64,000 bases of DNA from Hawksworthiomyces lignivorus (lineage: Eukaryota > Ascomycota > Sordariomycetes > Ophiostomatales > Ophiostomataceae). The position numbers were made by a program, and so were the translations under genes. The DNA lies in assembly GCA_002917075.1 (NCBI GenBank), contig NTMA01000084.1, positions 1 to 64,000 on the forward strand, given 5' to 3'. The notes under the pieces were generated by a model. That model was not told the origin of the DNA. It ran no database searches and saw nothing but the letters and a program-made list of their open reading frames with translations. Below, in pieces: positions 44,210 through 56,137 of the stretch (the stretch's first letter is position 1; every line of letters begins with the position of its first letter).

Positions 44210-47142
44210 AGCTGGTCAGTTCGGTCGCCTGTTCGGTGGCGCGCCGTAGACGTAGACAGCAATTAGAACAAGACGACGTTTAGAAACTGGTCGTTTGATG
44301 CAATGCCAGAGGGGGAAACCCTGCTGGGTATGACGTGCGGAGGAGAGTGTAGATAGGGAAGAGGAATGCAAAAAAAGAAAAGAAAAAGATTAGACGAGAG
44401 ACCAGCCCGCACAAGCAGAGAAACAATGACGAAGAAGAGGCCGCAAGAGGAGAAGCGCGTCGCCACTAGGAAAAAAAATAAGCAAAATGCGCTAGAGGGC
44501 CGCGGCAGCGTAGGCAGGGAGACCGCAAAAGGGAAGGGAGATAGGTAGGTGGGGGAGCTTGTCCGCAGAGGAAGGGAAGACAAAATAAAGATGCAATGCA
44601 GAAAACACAAGAGATAGGATGAAGATGTATCTGGAGATGATGCAATGGAAGAGAAGAAGAGAAGAGAAAAAGCCAAGAGTTGCTTCTCAGAGCAGGGTGG
44701 TGTTATTATGGATATGGGATAATATGGGATTATGGCCTGTGGATATGGATATGGTATATGTGTATATAATGATAAATACTACCGGGAAGGAGCGTTTCTT
44801 GTGTCAGATCGCGGAAACATGCCACCTAATTGGTTTCCAGAATTCGAGAACAGGGAAGGGACGACGGAGCTTTGCTCCTTAACGTAGCCACTTTGGGGGC
44901 AGTTGCGTCAGAGGAGGGTTAGTGCCATATTTGAGGCGTGTTAACTTTACAGAGCACATTATACACTATAATCCCATAGGTAGTATAAGCTTGCTGGTAA
45001 CTACGACTACCTACGGAGCATTAATCTGCCCAGCTCCGGGTTTGTGCTCTCTGTCGTCTGGTCTCGTTAGCTGCAGCGGCGGCTCAGAGGTGCCGTCTGT
45101 CTCGACCCCTTGTCTCAAAATCCCTCCTGTCAAGTGCTGTCCGGCTCGATTTCGAAACGCCCACAGACGCAAGCGTGGAATTCTGGAGAAGAAAAAGAAA
45201 TTACTAAAATTCTTTGGAAGCTGGTCGCTTTTTTGCAGCTAGATTTCCTTTCATCTCCGTGCAATTCAAACTCGTATTGCTATGCCGGAGAGGCCACGCT
45301 GTGGCAATCAGAGCAACGACCTGGCGATGTCATACCTAAATATGTGTTGACCAGTCTAGGTTACAATGATTGTACTGCTTGCCACTACCTGCGGCCAGGA
45401 TACATGAAGACAAATGTCCGCCAAGAAAATACAGCTTGACGTCAGACCAAACATGCCCAATCGAATTTGCAACCGTCTGAAAATTCCCTGATATGGTAAT
45501 GGGCTCCACTGCATAACATAAATTCATCGCATTTCGCACACTCCAGAGCTGACAAGCCATTGTAAGGACTCGACCTATGATTTATTGCCAGAATGTTCCA
45601 AAAAAAAAATCTTGCGCATATCGTGTACGATTGCCATAGGCAAAAATTCCCCCAAAATGTAGCATTGAAAGACACGGGCTCTGCTTGTGTTGATCCACAA
45701 CCAGTATTTCTGGAGCCCAAGGGGCCTTTTAACGCCGGCTGTATACTTGACACGTTAACCAATGGAGAACGAAAGATGAAAAGAGCTCAAAACAGCTATC
45801 TGGGAGCAGTCTTCCTTTATAAATGGCTGCCATGGCTTACATGGCAGAGCACATCTTGTTATACCTCATAATCAAAATGTCGAGCGTCAGGATAGACCGT
45901 CAACCACTGCCCACAGGATGAGTAGCCGTACGAGCAGGACTGGGCCTTCTAGAACTTGACATCGTACTACGTCAAAAGAGGCCTCTGTTTGAACAACCAT
46001 TGCTTAAATGTAGTCGAGGAGTGTGGCATGATCAGGCTACTTGTATTGTAACAGTTAACGAATATGCTCTTTTCCAGCAGTATCAGAGGAACCATGGTTG
46101 CCATCAGCAACTGGAGGGCGAATCAACGTTGTCTGACGTACAGTCGCAGCCATTTCCATGCCACTGCTTTTAGACTTTAAATACTTTGAATTCGTCGACA
46201 TGCATGGCTTCTTGCGTGATTCTTCGCCTACGCATGGAAGGCAGGCTCTGCCCTATGCCACGCCAAGTATGCAGTTTCAGTTCTTCCCAACAGCTCTCTC
46301 CCCCACACTTTGACACATTCGAAGCTGAGGAGCTGCCATGCTTGCATTCTCATAACATGGTTTGGCTGCTGAAGCATCCCACTCTCAGCAGCTGCGGGAA
46401 TTGCGTCATAGCTAGATAGAGGAAAAGCCCCATACTCTCACCAAGCTAGTACTAGGTCTAATCCACTAGAATGCAGGGCGTCTCTTGTGGGGGAAGAGCC
46501 AGGAACTTTATCAATGCGACAATGCTGGGTTTCTCTCCTCTACAATAAATTAAAGAATATTTGGCTCGGCCGATGTTAGATAGCTTCAGCCATGCAATGG
46601 TTTTTTCATTCCCATAAATATACAACACGCATTAATGCAGCCGCTGTTCTAGACTTTGGGCTGTCTCGACAGGGGGAAAGTAGCCCAACTGTCGCTTAGG
46701 TCCGGCTTAGGGCGGCAGTTGATCGCGCTCAGCTCTGTCCAGTGACTTTATTATATGAGGCAATATGTACTGCTAAGGAAGTCACCCCCCACAGCTAAAA
46801 AAAAAAAAGTAAAATAGTGGGGTATGACGCTAGTCCTTGCAGCTATGCTGCCATAGTCGGAAGGCGCGAATCATACGAACAAAAAATGGTTGTTTGCCTT
46901 CCGAATCCGTCTGCTGAATAAAAGTAAGGAAAAAAACAGAAAAAAGAAAATAAATAAAAAAGAAAAGAAAGCCAAAAGGTTCTGTTCTCTTCTTCTTCTC
47001 TTCCTTCTATTTACGCTAATTCTCTTCTGCTCTGTCGTCTTTCTCTCGGTCAATTGCATCTAGAACTAGATATCTCTGTCTCTCGACATCCACCTTTCTG
47101 CATCTCTAAATAACGATCATACCCCTCCTTTCGACAGCAACC
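44210..47142. other. Large intergenic gap
   Basis: About 2.9 kb with no convincing gene. It includes TGGATATGGATATGG-type repeats near 44740, an imperfect inverted repeat at 46686-46721, and A-rich/TTCT-rich stretches immediately upstream of the cystathionine beta-synthase start, compatible with its leader. Confidence 0.55.
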
Positions 47143-48869
47143 ATGACGTCTCATCCGTCGTCGTCGGACGGCCTGGGCAACGCGTCTGTCCTGCAGCTGA
47201 TCAACCACACGCCGCTGGTGCGGCTCAACAAGGTCCCGCAGTCGCTGGGCATCAAGGCGCAGGTCTACGCCAAGGTGGAGCTGTTCAATGCCGGCGGCAG
47301 CGTCAAGGACCGCATCGCCCTGCGGATGATCGAGGAGGCCGAGAAGAGCGGCCGCATCAAGCCGGGCGACACGCTGATTGAGCCCACGAGCGGCAATACG
47401 TGAGTGACATCTTCTGTTCTGTTTTTCTAAAAAAAAAAATACCAAGAAGCAATTCAATATGATATAACATAATATAAATACATATCTCTCTTCCCACCGC
47501 TGACACTCTGTCCAGCGGCATCGGTCTCGCCCTGGTGGGCGCCGTCAAGGGCTACAAGACGATCATCACGCTACCAGAGAAGATGTCGGCCGAGAAGGTG
47601 TCGGTGCTGCGGGCGCTGGGCGCATCGATCGTGCGGACGCCGACGCAGGCAGCGTGGGACAGCCCGGAGTCGCACATTGGGGTGGCGCGGCGGCTGCAGA
47701 AGGAGATTCCCAACAGCCACATCCTGGACCAGTACACCAACGTGGACAACCCGCGGGCGCACGAGTTCGGCACGGCAGAGGAGATCTGGGAGCAGACGCA
47801 GGGCAAGATCACGGCGGTGGTGGCGGGCGCGGGCACGGGCGGCACGATCTCGGGCATCGCCAAGGGCCTGCACAAGCACAACCCGGCCATCAAGGTGATC
47901 GCGGCGGACCCGTACGGCAGCATCCTGGCGGAGCCGGAGAGCCTGAACGAGGACCGGGCCAACACGCCGTACAAGGTGGAGGGCATCGGCTACGACTTTG
48001 TGCCGGACGTGCTGGACCGGACGCTGGTGGACAAGTGGTACAAGACGGACGACCGCGAGTCGTTTGCGCTGGCACGGCGGCTGATCGCTGAGGAGGGCCT
48101 GCTGGTGGGCGGCAGCTCCGGCTCGGCACTGGCGGCGACGGTGCGGGCGGCGCGCGATCTGAACCTGGGCGCGGACGACGTGGTGGTGGTGGTGCTGCCC
48201 GACAGCATCCGCAGCTACCTGTCCAAGTTTGCCGACGACGACTGGCTGGCGGCCAACGACCTGTTGCCGGAGGAGGACGCGGCGGTGGCGGCAACCACTG
48301 CCGTCGAGCAGCAAGAACAAAAGCAGCAGCAGACCAGGCGGCGGCGCCCCAGCGACCCCTTTGGCACGGACACGGTGCGGGCGCTGCGGCTCAAGCCGGT
48401 GACGTCGGTGCTGGCGGACAGCCCGTGCAAGGACGCGATCGAGACGATGCGCGACAAGGGCTTCGACCAGCTGCCGGTGCTGTCGGCGGGCAAGGGCGAC
48501 AAGCTGGTGGGGCTGGTGACGCTGGGCAACCTGCTGTCGTACATCTCGCACGGGCGGGCGACGCCGGCCAGCCCCGTCAGCGCGGCCATGTTCGACTTTA
48601 GCCGGCTGGACGAGGTGGTGACGGACCCGCGCGACGCGGCCACGGGCGACGCCGTCAAGGCGGCCAAGGGCCGGCGGCGCCGCCAGTTTGTCGAGATCAC
48701 GCTGGACACGCCGCTGTCGGTGCTGAGCAAGTTCCTCGAGTGGAACAGCGCGGCTGTCGTGACGGAGCCCAGCGACGACAGCGGCAGCGGGCGCACGGCC
48801 AAGCCGGTGGCCGTCGTGACCAAGGTGGACCTGCTGACGTGGATGGTCAAGGAGCTGAAGACGGAGTAG
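47143..48869 (+). CDS. CYS4: Cystathionine beta-synthase, two exons
   Basis: Exons 47143-47399 and 47516-48869 (intron 47400-47515) give 536 residues. The PLP-dependent fold-type II core shows the Schiff-base lysine in GGSVKDR (Lys55), TSGNTGIG (split by the intron), and the phosphate-cup [10 protein letters not shown]. The C-terminus holds a paired CBS (Bateman) regulatory module (about 370-530) joined by a Gln-rich linker. There is no N-terminal haem domain, as in yeast. It condenses serine and homocysteine to cystathionine, the first step of transsulfuration to cysteine, and also yields H2S. Length and motifs match yeast Cys4. Whether S-adenosylmethionine regulates this protein is not visible. 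Confidence 0.96.
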
Positions 48870-49326
48870 AGATGGAGGCGGTAGACCGCGGAAGGCAAGC
48901 TCTTCCTGCCAAAATGCAGATAGAAAGGGACAAAGTTACAGTATTATCCTGCTCGCAAGACTAGAGGAGGGCAAATGGACACGAAAGACACGCAACGTTC
49001 AACACACGCTTATGAGAACGGGTTTTATTTGGAAGTGGGGGGGAGCAAAGGTTATGTGTTATACAAATTATATGCTTAGATCATGATGCTATTATTATTT
49101 ATTCTACTTGGTAATATTTTAAATTCGTTACATGGTTCTTTATTTTTGGAGGGGTTTTTTCACCCTTCCCATGGGATATAAAGAATTAGTCGAGATGTTA
49201 GATGAAAGAGGGAGTTTCACTGATTTCAATGCTCCTCCAAGACGATCTTTCTTTGCGAAGGCCTCATTCCTCCTCTGGGCTCTTGCCCTTGTCTCCTCGC
49301 TCCCTTTCTCTCTCTCTCCCCTCCTC
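48870..49326. other. Convergent gap, CBS / SRP receptor beta
   Basis: The gap is AT-rich with A/T runs fitting 3' UTRs. No gene is seen. Confidence 0.6.
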
Positions 49327-50325
49327 TCAGATGCGGTCGGCGATCCAGCTCCACCACTTGTCGACGCCGGGCCCGTCGCCGACGAGGTTGCCGGCGAGGA
49401 CCTCGACCTCGGTGTCGAACTCGAGCAGCTGGTCAAAGGAGAAGGCGTCGGAGCCGTAGGCGCCGAGCCAGTCGTCGTCGCGCTCGTCGGCGGCGGCAGT
49501 GGCGGCGCTGTCGTCGGCGCCGACGTGGCTGCCGAGCAGGGCGCGGCTGCGGGAGCGGCGCAGGCGGCCGAGCTCGGCCTCGAGCTGGGCCTTGACGAGG
49601 GGCGCGGGCAGGGCGGTGAAGAGGTCGGCCTTGTTGGCGGCGATCAGCACGGGGATGGCGTGGGGCCCGCGCGACGACTGCGTGCCGGCGCTCATGCGCT
49701 TCTGCAGCGCCAGCAGCACGTCGTACAGGTAGGCGGCGGCGGCGGCGAGGCCGCCGTCGTCACCTTGCCCCTTTTTCTTCTCGGCGCCGTCCGATCCCGT
49801 CGCCAGCGCCCCGGCGTCCAGCATAAACACCACCGCCTGCAGCTTGGACGGCGAGTTGGTGCCCGTGCTGCTGGCGGCCAGCCGGTCCAGCGCCTGCCCC
49901 CGCAGCTTGCCGTGGCCCGGCGTGTCCACCAGCAAGAACTTTTTCGCCACGGCGCCCGCCGCGTCCAGGTCGTCGCGGAAGCTCGACGCGCCGCCGTCGG
50001 CCCGCGCCGCCAGCTCCACGACGTTGCTCGTCTGCGACGTGTGGGTGGCCGGCGGCGCTGCAGCGGCGGCTGCCGCCTTTCTCTCAGACGACGGCGCCGG
50101 GGCGCCGCCGCGCCGCTCGAGGAAGGTCAAAAAGGCCGTCTTGCCGGCGCCCGACGGGCCGACGACGAGCACGGACGGCAGGGCCACATAGGCGGTGGAC
50201 CGGGCCAGGAAGAAGTGCAGCGCAATGGGGAAGAGCAGCACGATGGCGACGCCGATCAGGAGGACGGGCGCTGACGGCGTCAAGAGGTACTCCAGGAGTT
50301 GCCTGGTGCTCTCGGGGAGCTCCAT
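49327..50325 (-). CDS. SRP102: Signal recognition particle receptor beta subunit
   Basis: 332 residues, one exon. A membrane anchor lies at residues 19-40 (VLLIGVAIVLLFPIALHFFL). The small-GTPase domain follows: P-loop GPSGAGKT (56-63), VDTPGHG (G3), and NKADLF (G4). Ala/Ser-rich and Gly/Lys-rich insertions sit between the motifs, making it longer than yeast Srp102 (about 240 residues). It anchors SRP-receptor alpha to the ER and couples GTP binding to the translocon. The short C-terminal WWSWIADRI is usual for the family. Confidence 0.93.
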   Translation of the reverse strand: MELPESTRQLLEYLLTPSAPVLLIGVAIVLLFPIALHFFLARSTAYVALPSVLVVGPSGAGKTAFLTFLERRGGAPAPSSERKAAAAAAAPPATHTSQTSNVVELAARADGGASSFRDDLDAAGAVAKKFLLVDTPGHGKLRGQALDRLAASSTGTNSPSKLQAVVFMLDAGALATGSDGAEKKKGQGDDGGLAAAAAYLYDVLLALQKRMSAGTQSSRGPHAIPVLIAANKADLFTALPAPLVKAQLEAELGRLRRSRSRALLGSHVGADDSAATAAADERDDDWLGAYGSDAFSFDQLLEFDTEVEVLAGNLVGDGPGVDKWWSWIADRI

Positions 50326-51720
50326 GGCGAAAAAAGATGTCGAGATGTAAGATGCTGGGCTGCTGCAATGGAGTAGACCTAAAAAAGAAATCGTCGATGG
50401 CTAGACACACAGAGACAGAGGAGAAGCTAGCTGTCCCAGCGCCGGTCTATAAATGCGTCCCTCGGCGTTTGAGCGCGCGGTGCGGTGATGGATTTTGCCC
50501 TTCTGGCCTTTGCTTTTGTGGCCTTTGCTTCTGGAAGCTCGAGTTCCCGAAGCCACAAAAGTCGGTCCATCTTGGCCCTATTGTGGCCTTGCGGCGTACG
50601 GTGGCCTGATTAGTGTGCTGCCCTCCCTAAATTACCGGGTCCTGCTGGCGCTACGTAGTCGTAGTCATAGTGGTCCCCTGCAGCACAACCCCCTGTAGCT
50701 CTGTAATTACCAGTAGAAATCGCATGTACGACTGCAGTGGGTGCACTTGCTATACTGAGTTTAGCGGCTTCCAGTGGGCTGTCTACCTGTAGTACGGTAT
50801 AACTACACAACGTTATGTGTCATCTATGTACTCTCTGAGTGTCTCTGAGTCTCTGCCCTCTTTCTGCCCTATTCAATCACACCCCCCCCCCTCCCCCTCC
50901 CCTGCTCTCTATTCTCTGTCCTCTATTCCGTACCTCTACCCTCTACTCTGCCTAACACAGCTGCCTCCCTCCTATTTATCATCTCTCCGCCAGCCGCGTC
51001 GCCCTCCTTTCCAGCCTCGGCGTGTGCATGGACCAATGCCAGGGCCAGCCGGCCAATGAGACGGCTGCCTCATTTTGGCCCCCCTATTTCTGCGTATTAA
51101 GCGTATTAAGCGTTTTGCTAGTGCAATTCTCCAGCGCACTGTATACCGCAATTGCATCTGACTTGTGCTGAGGGAGGAGCTACAGCGGGCATTATGCACT
51201 AAAGAGACAGAAATATTGCTCATACACGTACAGCGTAAGTATATTATAGCATATTTATCTCTGTACATACTCTGTAGTGCCTAAGTGCCTAAGAGATAGC
51301 GGCGGCAGTTTTAGTGTGGCTGACTGGCAAGGCGCAGCAGCACCATCACCAGCAGCAGCTCCAGCTGAGTGGATCAAGTAAATTAATAAGAAAAGAAGAA
51401 CAGAAAGAAAAGAAAGAAAAAAGGAAGAAAAGTAGAGAAGACGCCGCGGAGGTCGGAGTATTAACACACCTTCCTATCGCTCCGTGCTGCGTAACGGTCG
51501 TCGCAATACATTTACATACTGAAGAAAAAAAGCGGCCGCCAAGTATAGACGATACTTTTTAATTGCTACCTGCATGTGGCTGCTGCTATAGAGTCCAAGT
51601 GGCTTCACACTATTACGCACGACTCGATTCGCGTCTGTTAAACTTCCTTCGCCCTTCTTCCTTTCTTCCCTCTTCCTTCTCTCCTGCCTTCGTTCCTTTC
51701 TTGCTGTTTCTTACTTTCTT

Positions 51721-51751
<31 letters not shown>

Positions 51752-52066
51752 TCCTCTGCTCTTGGTCGTCTCCGTTCTCATCTGCATACAGAAAGGGGAA
51801 TCCTCTTACACTTCCTTCTCGTCTCTATTCTTTCTTCCCCTTCTCTCCTCTTCTCCTTTCCTCCGTCCTCCTTGTCTCGACGTCCAGCTTCGCTCGGAAT
51901 GCCTGGCCAGATTTGACGATCCTACTTCGAGTACATCTTGTAGATAGTGAGCGTTAACGAGCAAACGAATATACGACAGACGACACTTCCTCCTCGTCGA
52001 CCCTACTCCTTTTCCGTCTCTCTCTGCCCTTCCCCCCCGGGTCTCACCAACTCTGCTCCCGCATTC
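50326..52066. other. Divergent gap between SRP receptor beta and Akr1
   Basis: Contains short repeats of GGCCTTTGCTTNTG (50505-50535), pyrimidine-rich tracts and a TC microsatellite near 51721. The 600 bp before the Akr1 start resembles a long 5' leader. No gene is recognised. Confidence 0.55.
51721..51741 (+). repeat. TC microsatellite
   Basis: About ten TC dinucleotides inside the pyrimidine-rich leader of Akr1. Confidence 0.8.
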
Positions 52067-54622
52067 ATGCCTCCCAGCAATTCCAGTGATGGCGCTGCCA
52101 AGTCGGCGCCGTCCCAGCCTCCGGCCAAGGGCAATGCGGCCACACCACGGCTCACCAGCGATGTGGAGCTGAACAACCTGTCTAGCGGCGGCGCCGATGC
52201 AGCTGCCGCCGAGCCTGCCGAGCCAGACATCATGCACCTCGCGCGCATCGGCGACGTGCCTGCCATGGAGAAGCTGTTTGAGAACTCGGAATACGATGCC
52301 ACTTATACAGACGCAGAGGGCATCACGCCGCTGCATGTGCGTTCACGTCCTGCACCGGGCAGTGCCCCGTTGTCTTGACACTTTTCTTCTTTCGTCTTTC
52401 TTTCTGTCTTGTAGCTTTGCTGACTCCTCCCCCCCCTCCTCCTCCTCCAGTGGGCCGCCATCAACAACCAGTACGCCATGTGCAAGTTCCTGCTCGACCG
52501 CGGCGCCCCCATCAACCACAAGGGCGGCGAGTCCGTCGCCACCCCCCTCCAGTGGGCCGCCCAGCGCTGCCACTACTACACCGTGCACCTGCTGCTGCAG
52601 CGCGGCGCCGACCCGCTCATCACCGACTCCCAGGGCTACAACACCCTGCACATCTCCACCTTCAACGGCAACGTGCTGCTGCTGGTCCTGCTGCTGCACC
52701 AGGGCATCCCCGTCGACGTGCTCGACGGCTTCGGCCACACGGGGCTCATGTGGTCCGCCTACAAGGGCTTCCCCGCCTGCGTCGACCTGTTCCTGCGCTG
52801 GGGCGCCAGCGTCTCCGCCCAGGACGAGCAGGGCTTCACCGCCCTGCACTGGGCCCTCGTCAAGGGCAGCCCGGGCTGCATCCAGAAGCTGCTCGAGTAC
52901 GGGTCCGACCGCTTCGCCAAGACCGCCACCGGCAAGACCCCGGCCCTGACCGCCGCCGAGCTCAACACCACCGCCGCCTGGCACAAGGCCCTGCGCGAGT
53001 GCGGCTACGACGAGGACGCCAACCCGGAGCCGCCGAGCCCGCTGCCGGGAGTCGCGTATTTCCTCAAGCGCGACCGCCGCGGCTTCGTCACCAAGTTCCT
53101 ATTCCTCTGGCCGTTCCTGGTCGTCTGGGCCATGCTCGCCCTGCTCGCCGGCCTGCCCATCTACGCCGGCGTGCCCTTTGCCCTCTTCGCCGGCTACAGC
53201 CTGCAGTGGGTCGCCCAGCAGGTCGTCCACTACGCCCCGCCCGACCTGCGCCAGCTGCAGCGCACCCCCTGGCTCGCCGGCATCTTCGCCGCCTCGCTCT
53301 TCTTCGTCGGCGTCGCCTGGCTGCTGCGCGTCCTGCCCGCCACCACCTGGGCCCTGCCCGCCGTCTCGCCCATGGACGGCCGCGCGGCGGCGGCGGCGGC
53401 GGCGGCGGCCGGCAAGGAGGTCCCCGCGGCCGTCACCACGCACTGGCTGCTCAACCTCGGCTTCGCCTTCTTCTTCGCCATGACCGCCTACTTCTACGCC
53501 TCCTGCATGGCCGCCGACCCGGGCTTCGTGCCCAAGCTCAACGGCATCGCCGAGCAGAAGGCCGTCATCGACGACCTCGTCGCCCAGTGGAAGTTTGACG
53601 AGGCAAACTTCTGCGTCACCTGCATGATCCGCACCCCGCTGCGCAGCAAGCACTGCCGCCGCTGCCAGCGCTGCGTCGCCAAGCACGACCAGTACGTATT
53701 TTTTTTTCGTCTCTTTTGTTGTGATAGCAACAAGTAGCAGATACTGACCCAATTCCCAGCCACTGCCCCTGGGTGTTCAACTGCATCGGCGTCAACAACC
53801 ACCGCCAGTTCTTCCTCTATTTGATCAACATGACCCTCGGCGTCATCCTCTTCGACTGGACCGTCTACTACTGTACGTTGTCTGCCTTGTTTTGTGAAAC
53901 TTGAAAAAAAAATTGCTCTGCTAACCGCTCTAGACATCTCCGCCGTGTCCGAGACCACCTCCGACATGTGCCACATCCTCTCGCCGGCGCTGTGCAAGGT
54001 CTTTAACGCCGACGCCTTTACGCTGCTGGTCGCCTTCTGGGCCACCCTGCAGCTGACCTGGGTCTCCATGCTGCTCTTTGTCCAGTTCGTCCAGGTCGCC
54101 CGCGCCATGACCACTTACGAGAACATGTACGGCATCGACCACCACGCCGCCGGCGCCCTGCACTCCGCCTTCACCTCCACCGGCGCGCCCCTGCACCCGG
54201 GTGCCGCTGGCGGCAGCGCTGGTGCGGACGGCGCGTCGTCCGGCGGTGCGGCAGGTGGCCACGGTGGCCACGGCCACGGCCACAAGCACAGCGGCTTCTT
54301 TTCCTCCTGGAGCAAGATCCTCGGCGTCGACACCTTTATCGAGACCGCCACCGGCCGCGGCGCCGCCACCGGCAAGAACAAAAAGGCTCGCCGCAAGAAC
54401 CCCTACTCGCGCGGCTGCCTCACCAACTGCCGCGACTTCTGGTGCGACCCAGCGCCCCTCTTCGGCGCCCGCGAGACCGGCGCCGCCGTCCTCGGCGGCC
54501 AGCCCGTCAACTACACCGAGCTGTACGAGTCGCCCACCCTCATGGACGCCCTGGGCGGCGGTCGCAAGGGCGGCGGCCGGCGCGGCGACTACGAGGCGGT
54601 GGCCGCGGAAGAAGAGGTATAG
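52067..54622 (+). CDS. AKR1: Ankyrin-repeat DHHC palmitoyltransferase, Akr1 type, four exons
   Basis: Exons 52067-52336, 52451-53691, 53760-53872 and 53934-54622 give 770 residues. About six ankyrin repeats (residues 55-245) precede paired membrane helices ([29 protein letters not shown]). The Cys-rich domain ([15 protein letters not shown]) follows, then the DHHC motif (Asp503-His504-His505-Cys506) split by an intron, then further membrane helices. Yeast Akr1 carries DHYC at this place, whereas DHHC is the canonical form. The catalytic Cys forms the palmitoyl intermediate for substrate S-acylation at the Golgi; the yeast substrates Yck1/2 are known. A His/Gly-rich loop near residue 640 is a local oddity. 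It is divergent from SRP receptor beta. Confidence 0.95.
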
Positions 54623-55220
54623 GGGGTATTGGCAGTGGGGGAGAGAGATAGAAAAATAGGAGGGAGAACGGAGAGGAAGAAAAGAGAGAAGAGTGCAAAG
54701 AAGTGGGCATTAGAGGGTGGTCTGTGTGTGTCTCTCTATATGTGCATGCGTGCGTTTATATCTGGGTTCGGGACTCCGTTATGACTTGGAACGAAGGATA
54801 GACACTGTCTTGTGTCTTATATTTCCTTTTTTACTATATTTTCTTTGCAAAAACAGGGGCGCCTGTAAGCGAGGTCGGGGAAAGTTTGCCAATGCGTACA
54901 TTGGCTTCTCTTTTATCGTCTCTTTTCTCTCTTAGACTCCTCAGGGGACATACGGCACGGACTTGTGCTGTTCTGGAGGTTCGCGCGGCGCAAATGATAC
55001 GGCTTGATCTTTATATTTCTGTCTCTTTTAATAACAACCCAGATCCAGCCTGGGCGAAGGAAATGAGTGTCACTATTACCATATCTCGCTGGTCTTATGT
55101 GCATTTTGCAATCTCTGTATCTTGGGCGTGTGTGATGGGCGAGATATGTGCTGCCATATCATCTTGACAGGATGTGCGAGCAGCAGTGAACGTAAGAGGA
55201 TACGGTACGGCTAGAAGGCG

Positions 55221-55265
<45 letters not shown>

Positions 55266-55366
55266 TGCTCTATTTCAGGATCAATGACTATATATGATCT
55301 ACCCTAGCACTTCTCTTCATTCTGCTTCTTTTGCTTCCTCACTCTCCAAGGCGCCTTTTTCACCCC
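54623..55366. other. Convergent gap with AG microsatellite
   Basis: Convergent 3' ends, AT-rich, with an AG18 run at 55225-55260. No gene is seen. Confidence 0.6.
55225..55260 (+). repeat. AG microsatellite (18 units)
   Basis: A perfect run of 18 AG dinucleotides. It is the longest perfect dinucleotide repeat I noticed in the window. Confidence 0.9.
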
Positions 55367-56137
55367 TCAAAAGGTCTGCCCGTGGAAGAGGTCGCCCTTT
55401 CCGTGCGTCTTGGCGATGTGGTACAGGTCGGCCTGCCAGGCGGTAGCGGCGGCGCGGACAGCCTTGCCGTGGGCCGTGGCCTCCTGGGCGGCCGTCAGCG
55501 CGGACAGGTCGGCGAGGTCGTCCGACGCAAACTCGTGGATGGCGAGGAAGGTCGGCCGCTTGGGCGGCGCCTCACCGGTCGATGGCAGGCCCTTGAAGCG
55601 GCGGCTCTGGTCGTTGGACCGGGCGTACCGCAGCTCGTAGCGCGTCGTCCGCAGGTAGCCGGCCGGCGCAGCACGGGCCAGCGCCGGCAGGTACTCGTCG
55701 CGGTACCAGGCGTCCAGGCCGGCCGCGTCGGCCGCGTCGACCTGCTCCGTGACCAGCGACCGCGTGTGGCCCTTGCCGCGGGCCGTCGGGTCAAACACCT
55801 GCGCAATGTTGTAGTAGCCCACGCTGAAGCTGGCCAGGTCGTAGCACAGGCCCGAGCCCGGCAGCAGCTTGCTGGTTACCGAGATGTTCTTGAACTCCTG
55901 CGTCGTCAGGAAGCGGATGTCGTCCAGCGGGTAGATGGACAGGTACGGCATCGGCACCGCGCCCTGGTCGTGGTGCTTGAAGCGGATCGCCGAGTCCACG
56001 CCGCTCGTGTTGATCACTTCGGCAATGTGGTCCGTGTCGTACCAGTGCATGAACGTCTCCTCGTCCAGGATGTCTGGCTGCGTGATCTGGGACTGCACAA
56101 AGAGCAGGCCGGGGCCCTTGATGTTGCCGGTATCCAT
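55367..56137 (-). CDS. EthD-like protein with two tandem barrel modules
   Basis: 256 residues, one exon. Two halves each resemble the EthD / dimeric alpha-beta barrel fold: FMHWYDTDHIAEVI in the first half (residues 29-42) and LDAWYRDEYLPALA in the second (about 150-163), each with a trailing beta strand (YLSIYPL, FLAIHEF). EthD proteins often accompany degradation or polyketide pathways, some as cyclases. A monomeric pseudo-dimer would follow from the tandem halves. Substrate is unknown; no catalytic residue is certain. It is divergent from a shorter EthD gene at 57.2 kb. Confidence 0.78.
   Translation of the reverse strand: MDTGNIKGPGLLFVQSQITQPDILDEETFMHWYDTDHIAEVINTSGVDSAIRFKHHDQGAVPMPYLSIYPLDDIRFLTTQEFKNISVTSKLLPGSGLCYDLASFSVGYYNIAQVFDPTARGKGHTRSLVTEQVDAADAAGLDAWYRDEYLPALARAAPAGYLRTTRYELRYARSNDQSRRFKGLPSTGEAPPKRPTFLAIHEFASDDLADLSALTAAQEATAHGKAVRAAATAWQADLYHIAKTHGKGDLFHGQTF

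Noticed and set aside
45110..45439. 109-codon + frame in the CBS upstream gap
   Set aside because: It starts at a non-ATG codon, has no family resemblance, and lies in low-complexity AT-rich DNA.
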